DNA from: an uncultured Eubacteriales bacterium
GTDB taxonomy: Bacteria; Bacillota; Clostridia; Oscillospirales; Acutalibacteraceae
Assembly (NCBI GenBank): GCA_934476085.1
Contig: CAKSNE010000014.1
Coordinates: 1-56,811, forward strand
Reading direction: 5' to 3'
Length of the DNA: 56,811 nucleotides
Shown: positions 49,943-56,811 of the stretch, one piece after another
Layout of the letters: every line of letters starts with the position of its first letter
How positions within the stretch are numbered: the first letter of the stretch is position 1
Translations under genes and position numbers: made by a program
The notes under the pieces: generated by a model
Seen by the model: only the letters and a program-made list of their open reading frames with translations
Databases searched by the model: none
Told to the model about the DNA's origin: nothing

Positions 49943-51511
49943 ATGTCATTTGATAACGAGATTTTAAATATTGAAGAAAAAGCGATTTTTAATTTAAGAA
50001 AATTATTTAAAGATAGCGGTTACCAACAATATAAGGTAAATAAATTTGAAGAATATGACCTTTATGTTAAAAACAAAAGTTTTTTGGTAAACGAAAATGT
50101 TCTTACTTTTACTGATACTAACGGTAAATTAATGGCACTAAAGCCTGATGTTACATTATCAATTATTAAAAACACAAAAGATGATGAGACTTTAAAAAAG
50201 GTTTACTACAACGAAGTTGTTTATCGTCCAAACGATGAAAACGGATTTAGAGAAATTAATCAAACAGGACTTGAATGTATCGGCGATATTGATACCGCAG
50301 CCGTTTGTGAAGTTATCTCACTCGCAATTAAAAGTTTGAAACTTTTAAGCAAAAACTATCTCTTAAATATTTCTCATAACGGCTTTTTATTAGGTGTTTT
50401 ATCAGAAATTGATGTTGACAGCGATATTAAAGATAAAATTATAAATGCAGTTTCTCAAAAGAATACAGCAGTTATTAATGACATTTGTAATAACAACAAT
50501 ATTGATAAAAAAATAAGCGATATTTTAGAACAGCTTTGTTTAATTTACGAGCCTATAAATTCGGCTTTAGAAAAAATAAAACCGCTTGTTTTAAACGAGC
50601 AAATGGCAGACGCTTACAATGAACTTTTAGAAATTAATTCATCACTGCAAAAAACCGAAATGAACAAACGAGTTATGATAGACTTCTCTACCCTTAACGA
50701 TATGAACTATTATAACGGTATTATTTTTAACGGCTACATAGATGAAGTAACCGCCAGCATTTTAGCAGGCGGACGATATGATAACCTTGTTCATAAAATG
50801 GGCAAAAATAAAAACGCTATCGGCTTTGCGGTTTATGTTGATTTATTAGAGCGAATTGATGAAGTTTCAGATGATGATAACGAATATATCAACGTTGCAT
50901 TGCCAAAAGGCAGACTCGGCGAAAAGGCTTATGCTATTTTTGAAAAATCAGGTTACGAATGCCCTGCTATTTATGATAAAGGCAGAAAGTTGATTTTTGA
51001 AAACAGTGATAAAAAAGTAAGATACTTCTGGGTTAAGCCGTCCGATGTTGCAATTTATGTTGAAAAAGGCGCTGCTGATGTTGGTATAGTAGGCAAAGAT
51101 ATTTTACTGGAACAAGACTCTGATGTTTACGAAATGTTAGACTTAAAATTAGGTAAATGCCGAATGGCAGTTGCCGCTAAAAAAGACTTTGTTGACAACC
51201 ACGAAAAAACATTGATTGTTGCAACAAAATTCCCTAACATAGCAAAGAATTATTATAACTCAATCAGCCGACAAATTGACATTATCAAACTTAACGGCTC
51301 AATTGAAATTGCACCGTTACTCGGACTTTCAGATGTTATTGTTGATATTGTTGAGACAGGAAAAACATTGCTTGAAAACGATCTTAAACCTTACGAAACA
51401 ATTGTTGATATAAGTGCAAGACTTATTTCAAACAAATCAAGTTATAAATTTAAAAACAAGAAAATTACCGAACTTCGTTCAAACATAGAAAAACAAATTG
51501 AGAAGGACTAG
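49943..51511 (+). CDS. hisZG: HisZ-HisG fusion: ATP phosphoribosyltransferase regulatory plus catalytic subunit
   Basis: One uninterrupted 522-residue frame. Residues 1 to about 306 are HisZ, a histidyl-tRNA synthetase-like regulatory subunit: 'ALKPDVTLSIIKN' (about 65-77, class II motif 2 region) and 'ILAGGRYDNLVHKMG' (about 271-285). After an acidic linker (EVSDDD), residues 313-522 (from about base 50879) are short-form HisG: 'VALPKGRLGEKAY', 'GAADVGIVGKDIL' and the PRPP loop 'LSDVIVDIVETGKTLLEN'. Short HisG lacks its own regulatory domain and needs HisZ, normally a separate gene. Catalyses the first step of histidine synthesis. AAGGGG precedes ATG. Confidence 0.93.
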   Translation: MSFDNEILNIEEKAIFNLRKLFKDSGYQQYKVNKFEEYDLYVKNKSFLVNENVLTFTDTNGKLMALKPDVTLSIIKNTKDDETLKKVYYNEVVYRPNDENGFREINQTGLECIGDIDTAAVCEVISLAIKSLKLLSKNYLLNISHNGFLLGVLSEIDVDSDIKDKIINAVSQKNTAVINDICNNNNIDKKISDILEQLCLIYEPINSALEKIKPLVLNEQMADAYNELLEINSSLQKTEMNKRVMIDFSTLNDMNYYNGIIFNGYIDEVTASILAGGRYDNLVHKMGKNKNAIGFAVYVDLLERIDEVSDDDNEYINVALPKGRLGEKAYAIFEKSGYECPAIYDKGRKLIFENSDKKVRYFWVKPSDVAIYVEKGAADVGIVGKDILLEQDSDVYEMLDLKLGKCRMAVAAKKDFVDNHEKTLIVATKFPNIAKNYYNSISRQIDIIKLNGSIEIAPLLGLSDVIVDIVETGKTLLENDLKPYETIVDISARLISNKSSYKFKNKKITELRSNIEKQIEKD

Positions 51512-51514
51512 AAA

Positions 51515-52789
51515 ATGATTAAAATAGTTGATTTTAACAGTGTAGATAAAAACGAATTATTCATTAGAAGCGACAACAAAACCGGTGTTGCTGAAACTGT
51601 TAGCGAAATTATCGAAAAAGTTAAGGCTGACGGTGATAAGGCACTTAAATTTTATAGTGAAAAATTCGATAAAGTTAAACTTGATTCATTAGAAGTTTCG
51701 GAAAATGAGTTTGACGAAGCATTTAATATAGTTGATGATAAATTTATTGAAGTGCTTAAAAAAGCAAGCGAAAATATCAAAGATTTTCACTCAAGACAAG
51801 TGCGTCAAAGCTTTATCAGCACCGAAAAAGACGGCGTTGTTTGCGGTCAGCGTGTTATCCCGATAGAAAAAGTTGGACTTTATGTTCCGGGCGGTACAGC
51901 GGCTTATCCGTCATCTGTTTTGATGAACTGTATTCCTGCTAAAATTGCAGGCTGCAAAAAGATAGTTATGGTTACACCGCCAAAAGCAGACGGAAAAGTT
52001 AATCCTAATATTTTGGTTGCCGCTAAATTAGCAGGCGTTGACAAGGTTTATAAAATTGGCGGTGCACAAGCAGTTGCAGCTCTCGCTTACGGCACTGAAA
52101 CTGTTTTAGCCGTTGATAAAATTGTAGGTCCGGGCAACGCATTTGTAGCCGAGGCTAAAAAACAGGTGTTCGGCAGAGTTGCAATTGATATGATTGCAGG
52201 ACCAAGCGAAATTTTAGTTATTGCCGATAAAACCAATAATCCTAGTCATATTGCCGCTGACTTGCTTTCACAAGCAGAACACGACAAAATGGCAACCGCC
52301 GTTTTAGTTACTGATGACAAGGATTTTGCTAACGCTGTGTCAAATGAACTTGAAAAACAAATTCCTCAACTTCTCAGAAGTGAAATTGCAAGAACTTCTA
52401 TTGATAACAACGGTAAAATAATTATAACCGACGACTTATTTAAAGCGGTTGAAGTTTCAAACGAATTAGCACCTGAACACCTTGAAATTTGCACAGATAA
52501 TCCTTTTGATTATTTAGTCTATGTTAAAAATGCCGGATCGGTATTTTTAGGCAAAAACTGTCCTGAAGCATTGGGCGATTATTTTGCAGGACCAAACCAC
52601 ACCTTACCGACAAGCGGAACTGCTAAATTTTCTTCCCCGCTTTCTGTTGATGATTTTGTTAAAAAGTCGCAATACACTTATTTTACCGCTGACGCACTTA
52701 AAAAAGTTGCTGATGATGTTGCACTTTTTGCCCAAACCGAAGGTCTTACTGCTCACGCAAGAAGCGTTACAATAAGAGGCGAAGAATAA
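51515..52789 (+). CDS. hisD: Histidinol dehydrogenase
   Basis: A 424-residue zinc enzyme that oxidises L-histidinol to L-histidine in two NAD steps. 'VGLYVPGGTAAYPSSVLMN' (about 119-137), 'IGGAQAVAALAYGTETV' and 'SHIAADLLSQAEHD' (Zn-binding Gln and His, about 245-258), 'LAPEHLEI' are diagnostic. AGAAGGA stands before ATG. Three bases after hisZG, one base overlap with hisC (TAATG). Confidence 0.97.
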   Translation: MIKIVDFNSVDKNELFIRSDNKTGVAETVSEIIEKVKADGDKALKFYSEKFDKVKLDSLEVSENEFDEAFNIVDDKFIEVLKKASENIKDFHSRQVRQSFISTEKDGVVCGQRVIPIEKVGLYVPGGTAAYPSSVLMNCIPAKIAGCKKIVMVTPPKADGKVNPNILVAAKLAGVDKVYKIGGAQAVAALAYGTETVLAVDKIVGPGNAFVAEAKKQVFGRVAIDMIAGPSEILVIADKTNNPSHIAADLLSQAEHDKMATAVLVTDDKDFANAVSNELEKQIPQLLRSEIARTSIDNNGKIIITDDLFKAVEVSNELAPEHLEICTDNPFDYLVYVKNAGSVFLGKNCPEALGDYFAGPNHTLPTSGTAKFSSPLSVDDFVKKSQYTYFTADALKKVADDVALFAQTEGLTAHARSVTIRGEE

Positions 52790-53844
52790 TGAGCAAATTT
52801 TTAATTGAAAAGCTTCAAGGTCTTGAAGAATATGTTCCCGGTGAACAACCAAAAGACAAAAGTTATATAAAATTAAACACTAATGAATCCCCTTTTCCGC
52901 CGTCTGAAAATGTTTTAGCGGCAATTGATAAAGAATGTGTTTCAAATTTAAAGCTTTACTGTGACATTGATTGCACCGCTTTAAAGCAAGAGTTTTGCAA
53001 GATTTATGATGTTACACCAAATAACATTATCTTTGGCAACGGCTCTGATGAGATTTTAAATTATTGCTTTTACGGCTTTTGTTCTGATAAAAATCCTGTT
53101 GTTTTTCCTGATATAACTTATGGATTTTACAAAGTTTTCGGCGACCTTTATAACATTGATTATACCGAAATTCCGCTTGATAAAAATTTTGAGATTAATC
53201 CTGATGATTATATCGGTATTAACAAAAATATTGTTATTGCAAATCCTAATGCACCTACAGGTATTGAACTGCCGCTTGAAACAATTGAAAAAATTGTTTC
53301 AACTAATAGCGAAAACATTGTAGTTATAGATGAAGCGTATGTTGATTTCGGCGGAACATCGGCTTATAAATTAACTAAAAAATATAACAATTTAATTGTT
53401 ACAGGTACTTTTTCAAAATCTCGCTCATTAGCAGGTGCCAGACTTGGATTTGCTATTGCTTGTGAAGAATTAATAAAAGACCTAAATAAAATTAAATTTT
53501 CAACCAATCCTTACAATATAAACAGTTTAACTCAAAAGGTAGGTGTTGCCACACTAAAAGACAATGACTACTATATGAACAACTGTAAAGAGATTATCAA
53601 AAACAGAGAGTTTACAACTAATGAACTAAAAAAACTAGGCTTTAGCGTTTTACCGTCTAAAGCAAACTTTGTTTTTGCAAAACATAATGAAAAAAGCGGC
53701 GAAGAGCTTTACAATGCTTTGCGTGAAAAAGGCATTTTAATTCGCAGATTATCGCCGACAAGAATTAAAGATTATTTAAGAATAACCATTGGCACAAAAG
53801 AGCAAATGACCGCTTTAATTGATGCCTTAAAAATTATTTTATGA
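52789..53844 (+). CDS. hisC: Histidinol-phosphate aminotransferase
   Basis: A 351-residue class II aminotransferase. PLP Lys lies in 'TGTFSKSRSLAGARLGF' (about 209), 'NPNAPTGIELP' (about 152) and 'DEAYVDFGG' (about 183) are conserved. Uses glutamate to aminate imidazole-acetol phosphate. Translationally coupled to hisD. Confidence 0.96.
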   Translation: MSKFLIEKLQGLEEYVPGEQPKDKSYIKLNTNESPFPPSENVLAAIDKECVSNLKLYCDIDCTALKQEFCKIYDVTPNNIIFGNGSDEILNYCFYGFCSDKNPVVFPDITYGFYKVFGDLYNIDYTEIPLDKNFEINPDDYIGINKNIVIANPNAPTGIELPLETIEKIVSTNSENIVVIDEAYVDFGGTSAYKLTKKYNNLIVTGTFSKSRSLAGARLGFAIACEELIKDLNKIKFSTNPYNINSLTQKVGVATLKDNDYYMNNCKEIIKNREFTTNELKKLGFSVLPSKANFVFAKHNEKSGEELYNALREKGILIRRLSPTRIKDYLRITIGTKEQMTALIDALKIIL

Positions 53845-53854
53845 GGTGAAAAAA

Positions 53855-54442
53855 TTGAGAACAGCAGCAATTCAAAGAAAAACCGCAGAAACCGATATTT
53901 CGCTTGAACTTAATCTTGACGGAATAGGCAGATCGGAAATTAATTCGGGTAACGGCTTTTTTGACCATATGCTTACCCTTTTTGCTAAACACTCTCGTTT
54001 TGATTTAATCTTAAAATGTGATGGCGACACTGATGTTGATTTTCATCATAGTGCGGAAGACATAGGCATTGTGCTTGGAGAAGCCTTTTCAAAGGCTATC
54101 GGCAATATGAAAGGCATTACAAGATATGCCGACACTATTTTGCCAATGGACGAAAGTTTAATACTTACTGCTATTGATATTTCGGGCAGGGGTTTATTAC
54201 AATTTGACCTTGAAATTCCTACCGAAAAAATCGGCAGTTTTGATAGTGAACTTGTTGAAGAATTTTTTATGGCGTTTACCCGCAAAGCTAATGTTACTTT
54301 GCACATAAAAAAATTAAACGGAACAAATTCACACCACATAGTTGAAGGCACTTTTAAATCATTTGCAAGAACTATGAGAAAAGCAGTTAAAATTGACGAT
54401 GATTTCAAAGATGAAATTCCATCAACAAAAGGCATTTTATAA
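53855..54442 (+). CDS. hisB: Imidazoleglycerol-phosphate dehydratase
   Basis: A 195-residue monofunctional IGPD. Metal-binding 'FFDHMLTLFAKHSRFDL', 'DVDFHHSAEDIGIVLGEA' and 'GTNSHHIVEGTFKS' are intact. TTG at 53855 gives the canonical 'LRTAAIQRKTAET' start, with GAGGTG six bases upstream; a GTG at 53846 lies inside that ribosome site. The phosphatase (HisN/HisJ) activity must come from another gene. Confidence 0.95.
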   Translation: MRTAAIQRKTAETDISLELNLDGIGRSEINSGNGFFDHMLTLFAKHSRFDLILKCDGDTDVDFHHSAEDIGIVLGEAFSKAIGNMKGITRYADTILPMDESLILTAIDISGRGLLQFDLEIPTEKIGSFDSELVEEFFMAFTRKANVTLHIKKLNGTNSHHIVEGTFKSFARTMRKAVKIDDDFKDEIPSTKGIL

Positions 54443-54456
54443 AGGATACACAACAA

Positions 54457-55062
54457 ATGATAGCAATTATTGATTACGGAGTAGGAAATTTATTTTCGCT
54501 TAAAAGTTCGTTTGAACATATTGGCGCTGACATTATAGTTACAGGCGACAAAGACAAAATAAAGTCTGCTGATAAACTAATTCTTCCCGGAGTCGGCGCA
54601 TTCAAAGACGCTGCTGAAAAGTTGCGTGTAAACGGGCTTGATGAACTTATAAAAGAACAAGCAAAATCGGGCAAATATATGCTTGGCATCTGTCTTGGAA
54701 TGCAAATGCTTTTTGATGAAAGTTTTGAATACGGCGAGCATAAAGGACTCGGACTAATCAGCGGTAAAGTAAAACCTATTTGTGCTCCTAAAGAGTATAA
54801 AATTCCGCATATTGGTTGGAATTCACTCAAATTTAAAAATGGAAAAAGCCCTATTTTCAAATATATAAACGAAGGCGATTACGCTTATTTTGTTCACTCA
54901 TTTTTTGCTGATGAATGTGAAAAAAATCAGATTGCAGTAACCGATTACCCTGATGAAATTACCGCAGCGGTACAAAAAGACAATGTAATCGGAACACAAT
55001 TTCACCCTGAAAAAAGCGGTGAAGTAGGACTTAAAATTTTAAAAGCATTTACTGAACTTTAA
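54457..55062 (+). CDS. hisH: Imidazole glycerol phosphate synthase, glutaminase subunit
   Basis: A 201-residue class I glutamine amidotransferase. 'DYGVGNLFSLKSS' at the start, nucleophile Cys in 'GICLGMQMLF' (about 79), His and Glu in 'TQFHPEKS' (about 180-187). It channels ammonia to HisF, encoded two genes later. AAAGGA upstream of ATG. Confidence 0.96.
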   Translation: MIAIIDYGVGNLFSLKSSFEHIGADIIVTGDKDKIKSADKLILPGVGAFKDAAEKLRVNGLDELIKEQAKSGKYMLGICLGMQMLFDESFEYGEHKGLGLISGKVKPICAPKEYKIPHIGWNSLKFKNGKSPIFKYINEGDYAYFVHSFFADECEKNQIAVTDYPDEITAAVQKDNVIGTQFHPEKSGEVGLKILKAFTEL

Positions 55063-55072
55063 GGAGTTTTTT

Positions 55073-55789
55073 ATGAATATTTTCCCTGCAATTGACCTTA
55101 TCGGCGGTCAGGCTGTAAGACTTAAAAAAGGTGATTACAACCAAAAAACCGTTTATAATTCCGATCCTGTTTCAGTAGCCAAAGGTTTTAAAGAAAGCGG
55201 TGCTGAATTTTTGCATTTAGTTGATTTAGACGGTGCAAAATCAGGAAACACCGATAACTTTGAAGTAATAAAACAGATAGTAAAAACAAGCGGATTATCT
55301 GTTGAAATCGGCGGCGGTATCAGAAATATTGAAACAGTTGAAAAATACATATCAACCGGTGTTATGAGAGTAATAATCGGCACAGCGGCTATTACTGACC
55401 CTGAATTTTTAGAAGAAGCCGTTAAAAAATACGGCGAAAAAATTGCGGTCGGAGTTGATATTAAAGACGGCAAAGTTGCTATAAAAGGTTGGACTCAAAC
55501 CGCTGATTTTACTTGCGAAGAATTTATTGAGAAAATGCAGAATTTAGGCGTTAAAACCATAATTTGCACCGATATTTCGAAAGACGGAATGTTAAGCGGA
55601 ACAAATCTTACTCTTTACAAATCATTATCTCAAAAATTCTCGGTTGACATTGTAGCGTCAGGCGGAGTTTCAACAATAGATGATATAAAAGCACTTAAAA
55701 GTATGAATCTTTACGGTGCAATTTTAGGAAAAGCGTTATACACAGGCGGTATTGATTTAAAAGAAGCCATAGATTTAGCAAAGGAGTAA
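55073..55789 (+). CDS. hisA: ProFAR isomerase
   Basis: A 238-residue TIM-barrel isomerase. General base Asp8 in 'FPAIDLIGGQAVRL', the second acid Asp in 'AVGVDIKDGKV' (about 128), phosphate loops 'EIGGGIRN' and 'IVASGGVS'. HisA and HisF are paralogues encoded next to one another. AAGGAG upstream. Confidence 0.97.
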   Translation: MNIFPAIDLIGGQAVRLKKGDYNQKTVYNSDPVSVAKGFKESGAEFLHLVDLDGAKSGNTDNFEVIKQIVKTSGLSVEIGGGIRNIETVEKYISTGVMRVIIGTAAITDPEFLEEAVKKYGEKIAVGVDIKDGKVAIKGWTQTADFTCEEFIEKMQNLGVKTIICTDISKDGMLSGTNLTLYKSLSQKFSVDIVASGGVSTIDDIKALKSMNLYGAILGKALYTGGIDLKEAIDLAKE

Positions 55790-55791
55790 AA

Positions 55792-56550
55792 ATGATTACT
55801 AAAAGAATTATTCCCTGCCTTGATGTTAAAGATGGCAGAGTTGTAAAAGGAACAAATTTTTTAAATCTTGCAGATGTTTCTTCGCCTGTAAAACTAGCCG
55901 AGTTTTATTCAAACTGTGGTGCTGATGAGTTGGTTTTTTACGATATTACCGCATCATCCGACGGGCGAAAACTTTTTACAGATATTTTAGTTGAAACCGC
56001 AAGCAAAATTTTTATTCCGCTTACAGTCGGCGGCGGAATAAACAGTTTAGATGATTTTGAGCGTGTTTTATCTTGCGGTGCCGACAAAGTAAGCGTAAAT
56101 TCGGGTGCAATTAAAAATCCTGATTTAATTACCGAGGCTGCAAAAAAATACGGCGACCAATGCGTAGTTTTATCAGCCGATATTAAACAAGTTGGCGATG
56201 AATACCGTGTTTTTGCAAAAGGCGGACGAGAAGACACAGGAATGGAAGCGATTTCTTGGATAAAGCGTTGTGTTGATAACGGTGCAGGCGAAGTTGTTGT
56301 AAACAGTATTGATACAGACGGCGTTAAAAAAGGCTTTGATATTCCTATGTTAAAGGCTGTTTTAGATGCGGTTAATGTGCCTGTTATCGCCTCGGGCGGT
56401 GCGGGTTGCACTCAAGATTTTATTGATTTATTTAAAAGCCTGCCAACTATTGACGCAGGTCTTGCGGCAAGTGTTTTTCACTTTGGCGAAATTGATATAA
56501 AAGAACTTAAAAAAGTTTTAAAAGAAAACAATATTCCTACCAGAATTTAA
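55792..56550 (+). CDS. hisF: Imidazole glycerol phosphate synthase, cyclase subunit
   Basis: A 252-residue TIM barrel. Catalytic Asp11 in 'IPCLDVKDGRVVKG' and the second Asp in 'VVLSADIKQ' (about 130); 'LTVGGGINS' and 'PVIASGGAG' bind phosphate. Makes IGP and AICAR with HisH. AAGGAG is two bases before hisF within the hisA end. Note VVLSADIKQ where many HisF have VVxxIDxR. Confidence 0.96.
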   Translation: MITKRIIPCLDVKDGRVVKGTNFLNLADVSSPVKLAEFYSNCGADELVFYDITASSDGRKLFTDILVETASKIFIPLTVGGGINSLDDFERVLSCGADKVSVNSGAIKNPDLITEAAKKYGDQCVVLSADIKQVGDEYRVFAKGGREDTGMEAISWIKRCVDNGAGEVVVNSIDTDGVKKGFDIPMLKAVLDAVNVPVIASGGAGCTQDFIDLFKSLPTIDAGLAASVFHFGEIDIKELKKVLKENNIPTRI

Positions 56551-56561
56551 GGAGAAGTAAT

Positions 56562-56811
56562 ATGGTTACAATTGATGATTTAAAATTTGATGAAAAAGGC
56601 TTAATTCCTGCGGTTGTTGTTGACGCAAATACAAAAAAAGTGCTCACAGTAGCATATATGAACCGTGAGAGTTTAGAGATTAGCATTAAAGAGAAAAAAA
56701 CTTGTTTTTATTCTCGTTCAAGACAAAAACTTTGGAGAAAAGGCGAAACTTCAGGCAACTTTCAGCATATTGTCAGCATAACTTCCGACTGTGATAACGA
56801 TGCATTAACAG
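56562..56811 (+). CDS. hisI: Phosphoribosyl-AMP cyclohydrolase (3-prime end beyond window)
   Basis: Open from ATG at 56562 (AAGGAG upstream) to the window end, 83 residues. 'GLIPAVVVDANTKKVLTVAYMN' and 'YSRSRQKLWRKGETSGN' with Zn-binding Asp and Cys in 'SDCDNDAL' match the HisI N-terminal domain. Whether a HisE pyrophosphohydrolase domain follows (HisIE) cannot be seen. Completes the biosynthetic set except hisE and the phosphatase. Confidence 0.94.
   Translation, partial: MVTIDDLKFDEKGLIPAVVVDANTKKVLTVAYMNRESLEISIKEKKTCFYSRSRQKLWRKGETSGNFQHIVSITSDCDNDALT

Noticed and set aside
49943..50860. N-terminal part of hisZG as a true histidyl-tRNA synthetase
   Set aside because: It lacks the complete HisRS histidine-binding and anticodon-binding parts, is shorter and is fused to HisG in a his operon, so HisZ is the better call.
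1..56811. tRNA, rRNA, insertion sequences, phage genes, toxin-antitoxin or defence genes
   Set aside because: Looked for on both strands; no tRNA-like cloverleaf, transposase, integrase, restriction or CRISPR-associated motif was recognised. The VanZ-like protein alone is not evidence for a resistance island.

Overview
The window is a compact, AT-rich, mainly housekeeping stretch of a Firmicutes (Clostridia) chromosome. Low GC, frequent TTG and GTG starts after strong AGGAGG-type ribosome sites, and short intergenic gaps with hairpin-plus-T terminators all fit. Spo0A, SpoIVB, YlbJ, YqfC and YqfD mark an endospore-forming lineage. The secreted BspA-type leucine-rich-repeat proteins and the gene set suggest a gut or rumen Oscillospirales/Ruminococcaceae-like organism; that placement is inference. 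I see no IS element, prophage, CRISPR array, tRNA or rRNA.

Layout. 1-3,200 (minus): a truncated BspA-like surface protein, a two-gene polysaccharide/teichoic-acid exporter (ABC ATPase plus permease) and a VanZ-like membrane protein. 3,257-10,066 (minus): addB-addA recombination nuclease. 10,245-14,746: a 45-residue Asn/Gln/Lys peptide gene, a YbaK-type deacylase, secG, an eda-kdgK pair (Eda carries an extra glyoxalase-like domain), a CmpB-type membrane protein and a small membrane protein. 14,849-15,956: rplU-prp-rpmA behind a structured leader. 16,004-18,120 (minus): spo0A and spoIVB. 18,277-20,583: a phosphoesterase, two small unknown genes and ylbJ. 20,662-30,629 (plus): a long run yqfC-yqfD-phoH-ybeY-era-yqzL-recO-mutS2-rodA-like-tsaE-tsaB-rpiB. 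30,746-36,132: a secreted Fn3-like protein, nfnA-nfnB and a 683-residue BspA-like protein.

36,287-48,193 (minus) is a branched-chain amino acid operon, leuA-leuC-leuD-leuB-ilvA-ridA-ilvB-ilvN-ilvC-(unknown membrane protein)-ilvD. It sits behind a T-box leader whose proposed specifier is a leucine codon, so the whole pathway from threonine and pyruvate should respond to uncharged tRNA-Leu. 48,324-49,502 is a DUF815-type AAA ATPase. 49,552-56,811 (plus) is a histidine operon led by a TrpR-like regulator (YerC/HisR): hisZ-hisG fused in one frame, then hisD-hisC-hisB-hisH-hisA-hisF and the start of hisI, cut by the window end.

The least ordinary items are the HisZ-HisG fusion, the KDPG aldolase-VOC fusion, the Asn/Gln-rich microprotein with its own transcription unit, the shared Lys-rich Fn3-like tail of two secreted proteins, an 18-bp palindrome over the nfnAB promoter, and a membrane protein of unknown role inside the ilv operon. 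I found no clearly new multi-gene system; most of the window is conserved core metabolism and sporulation.
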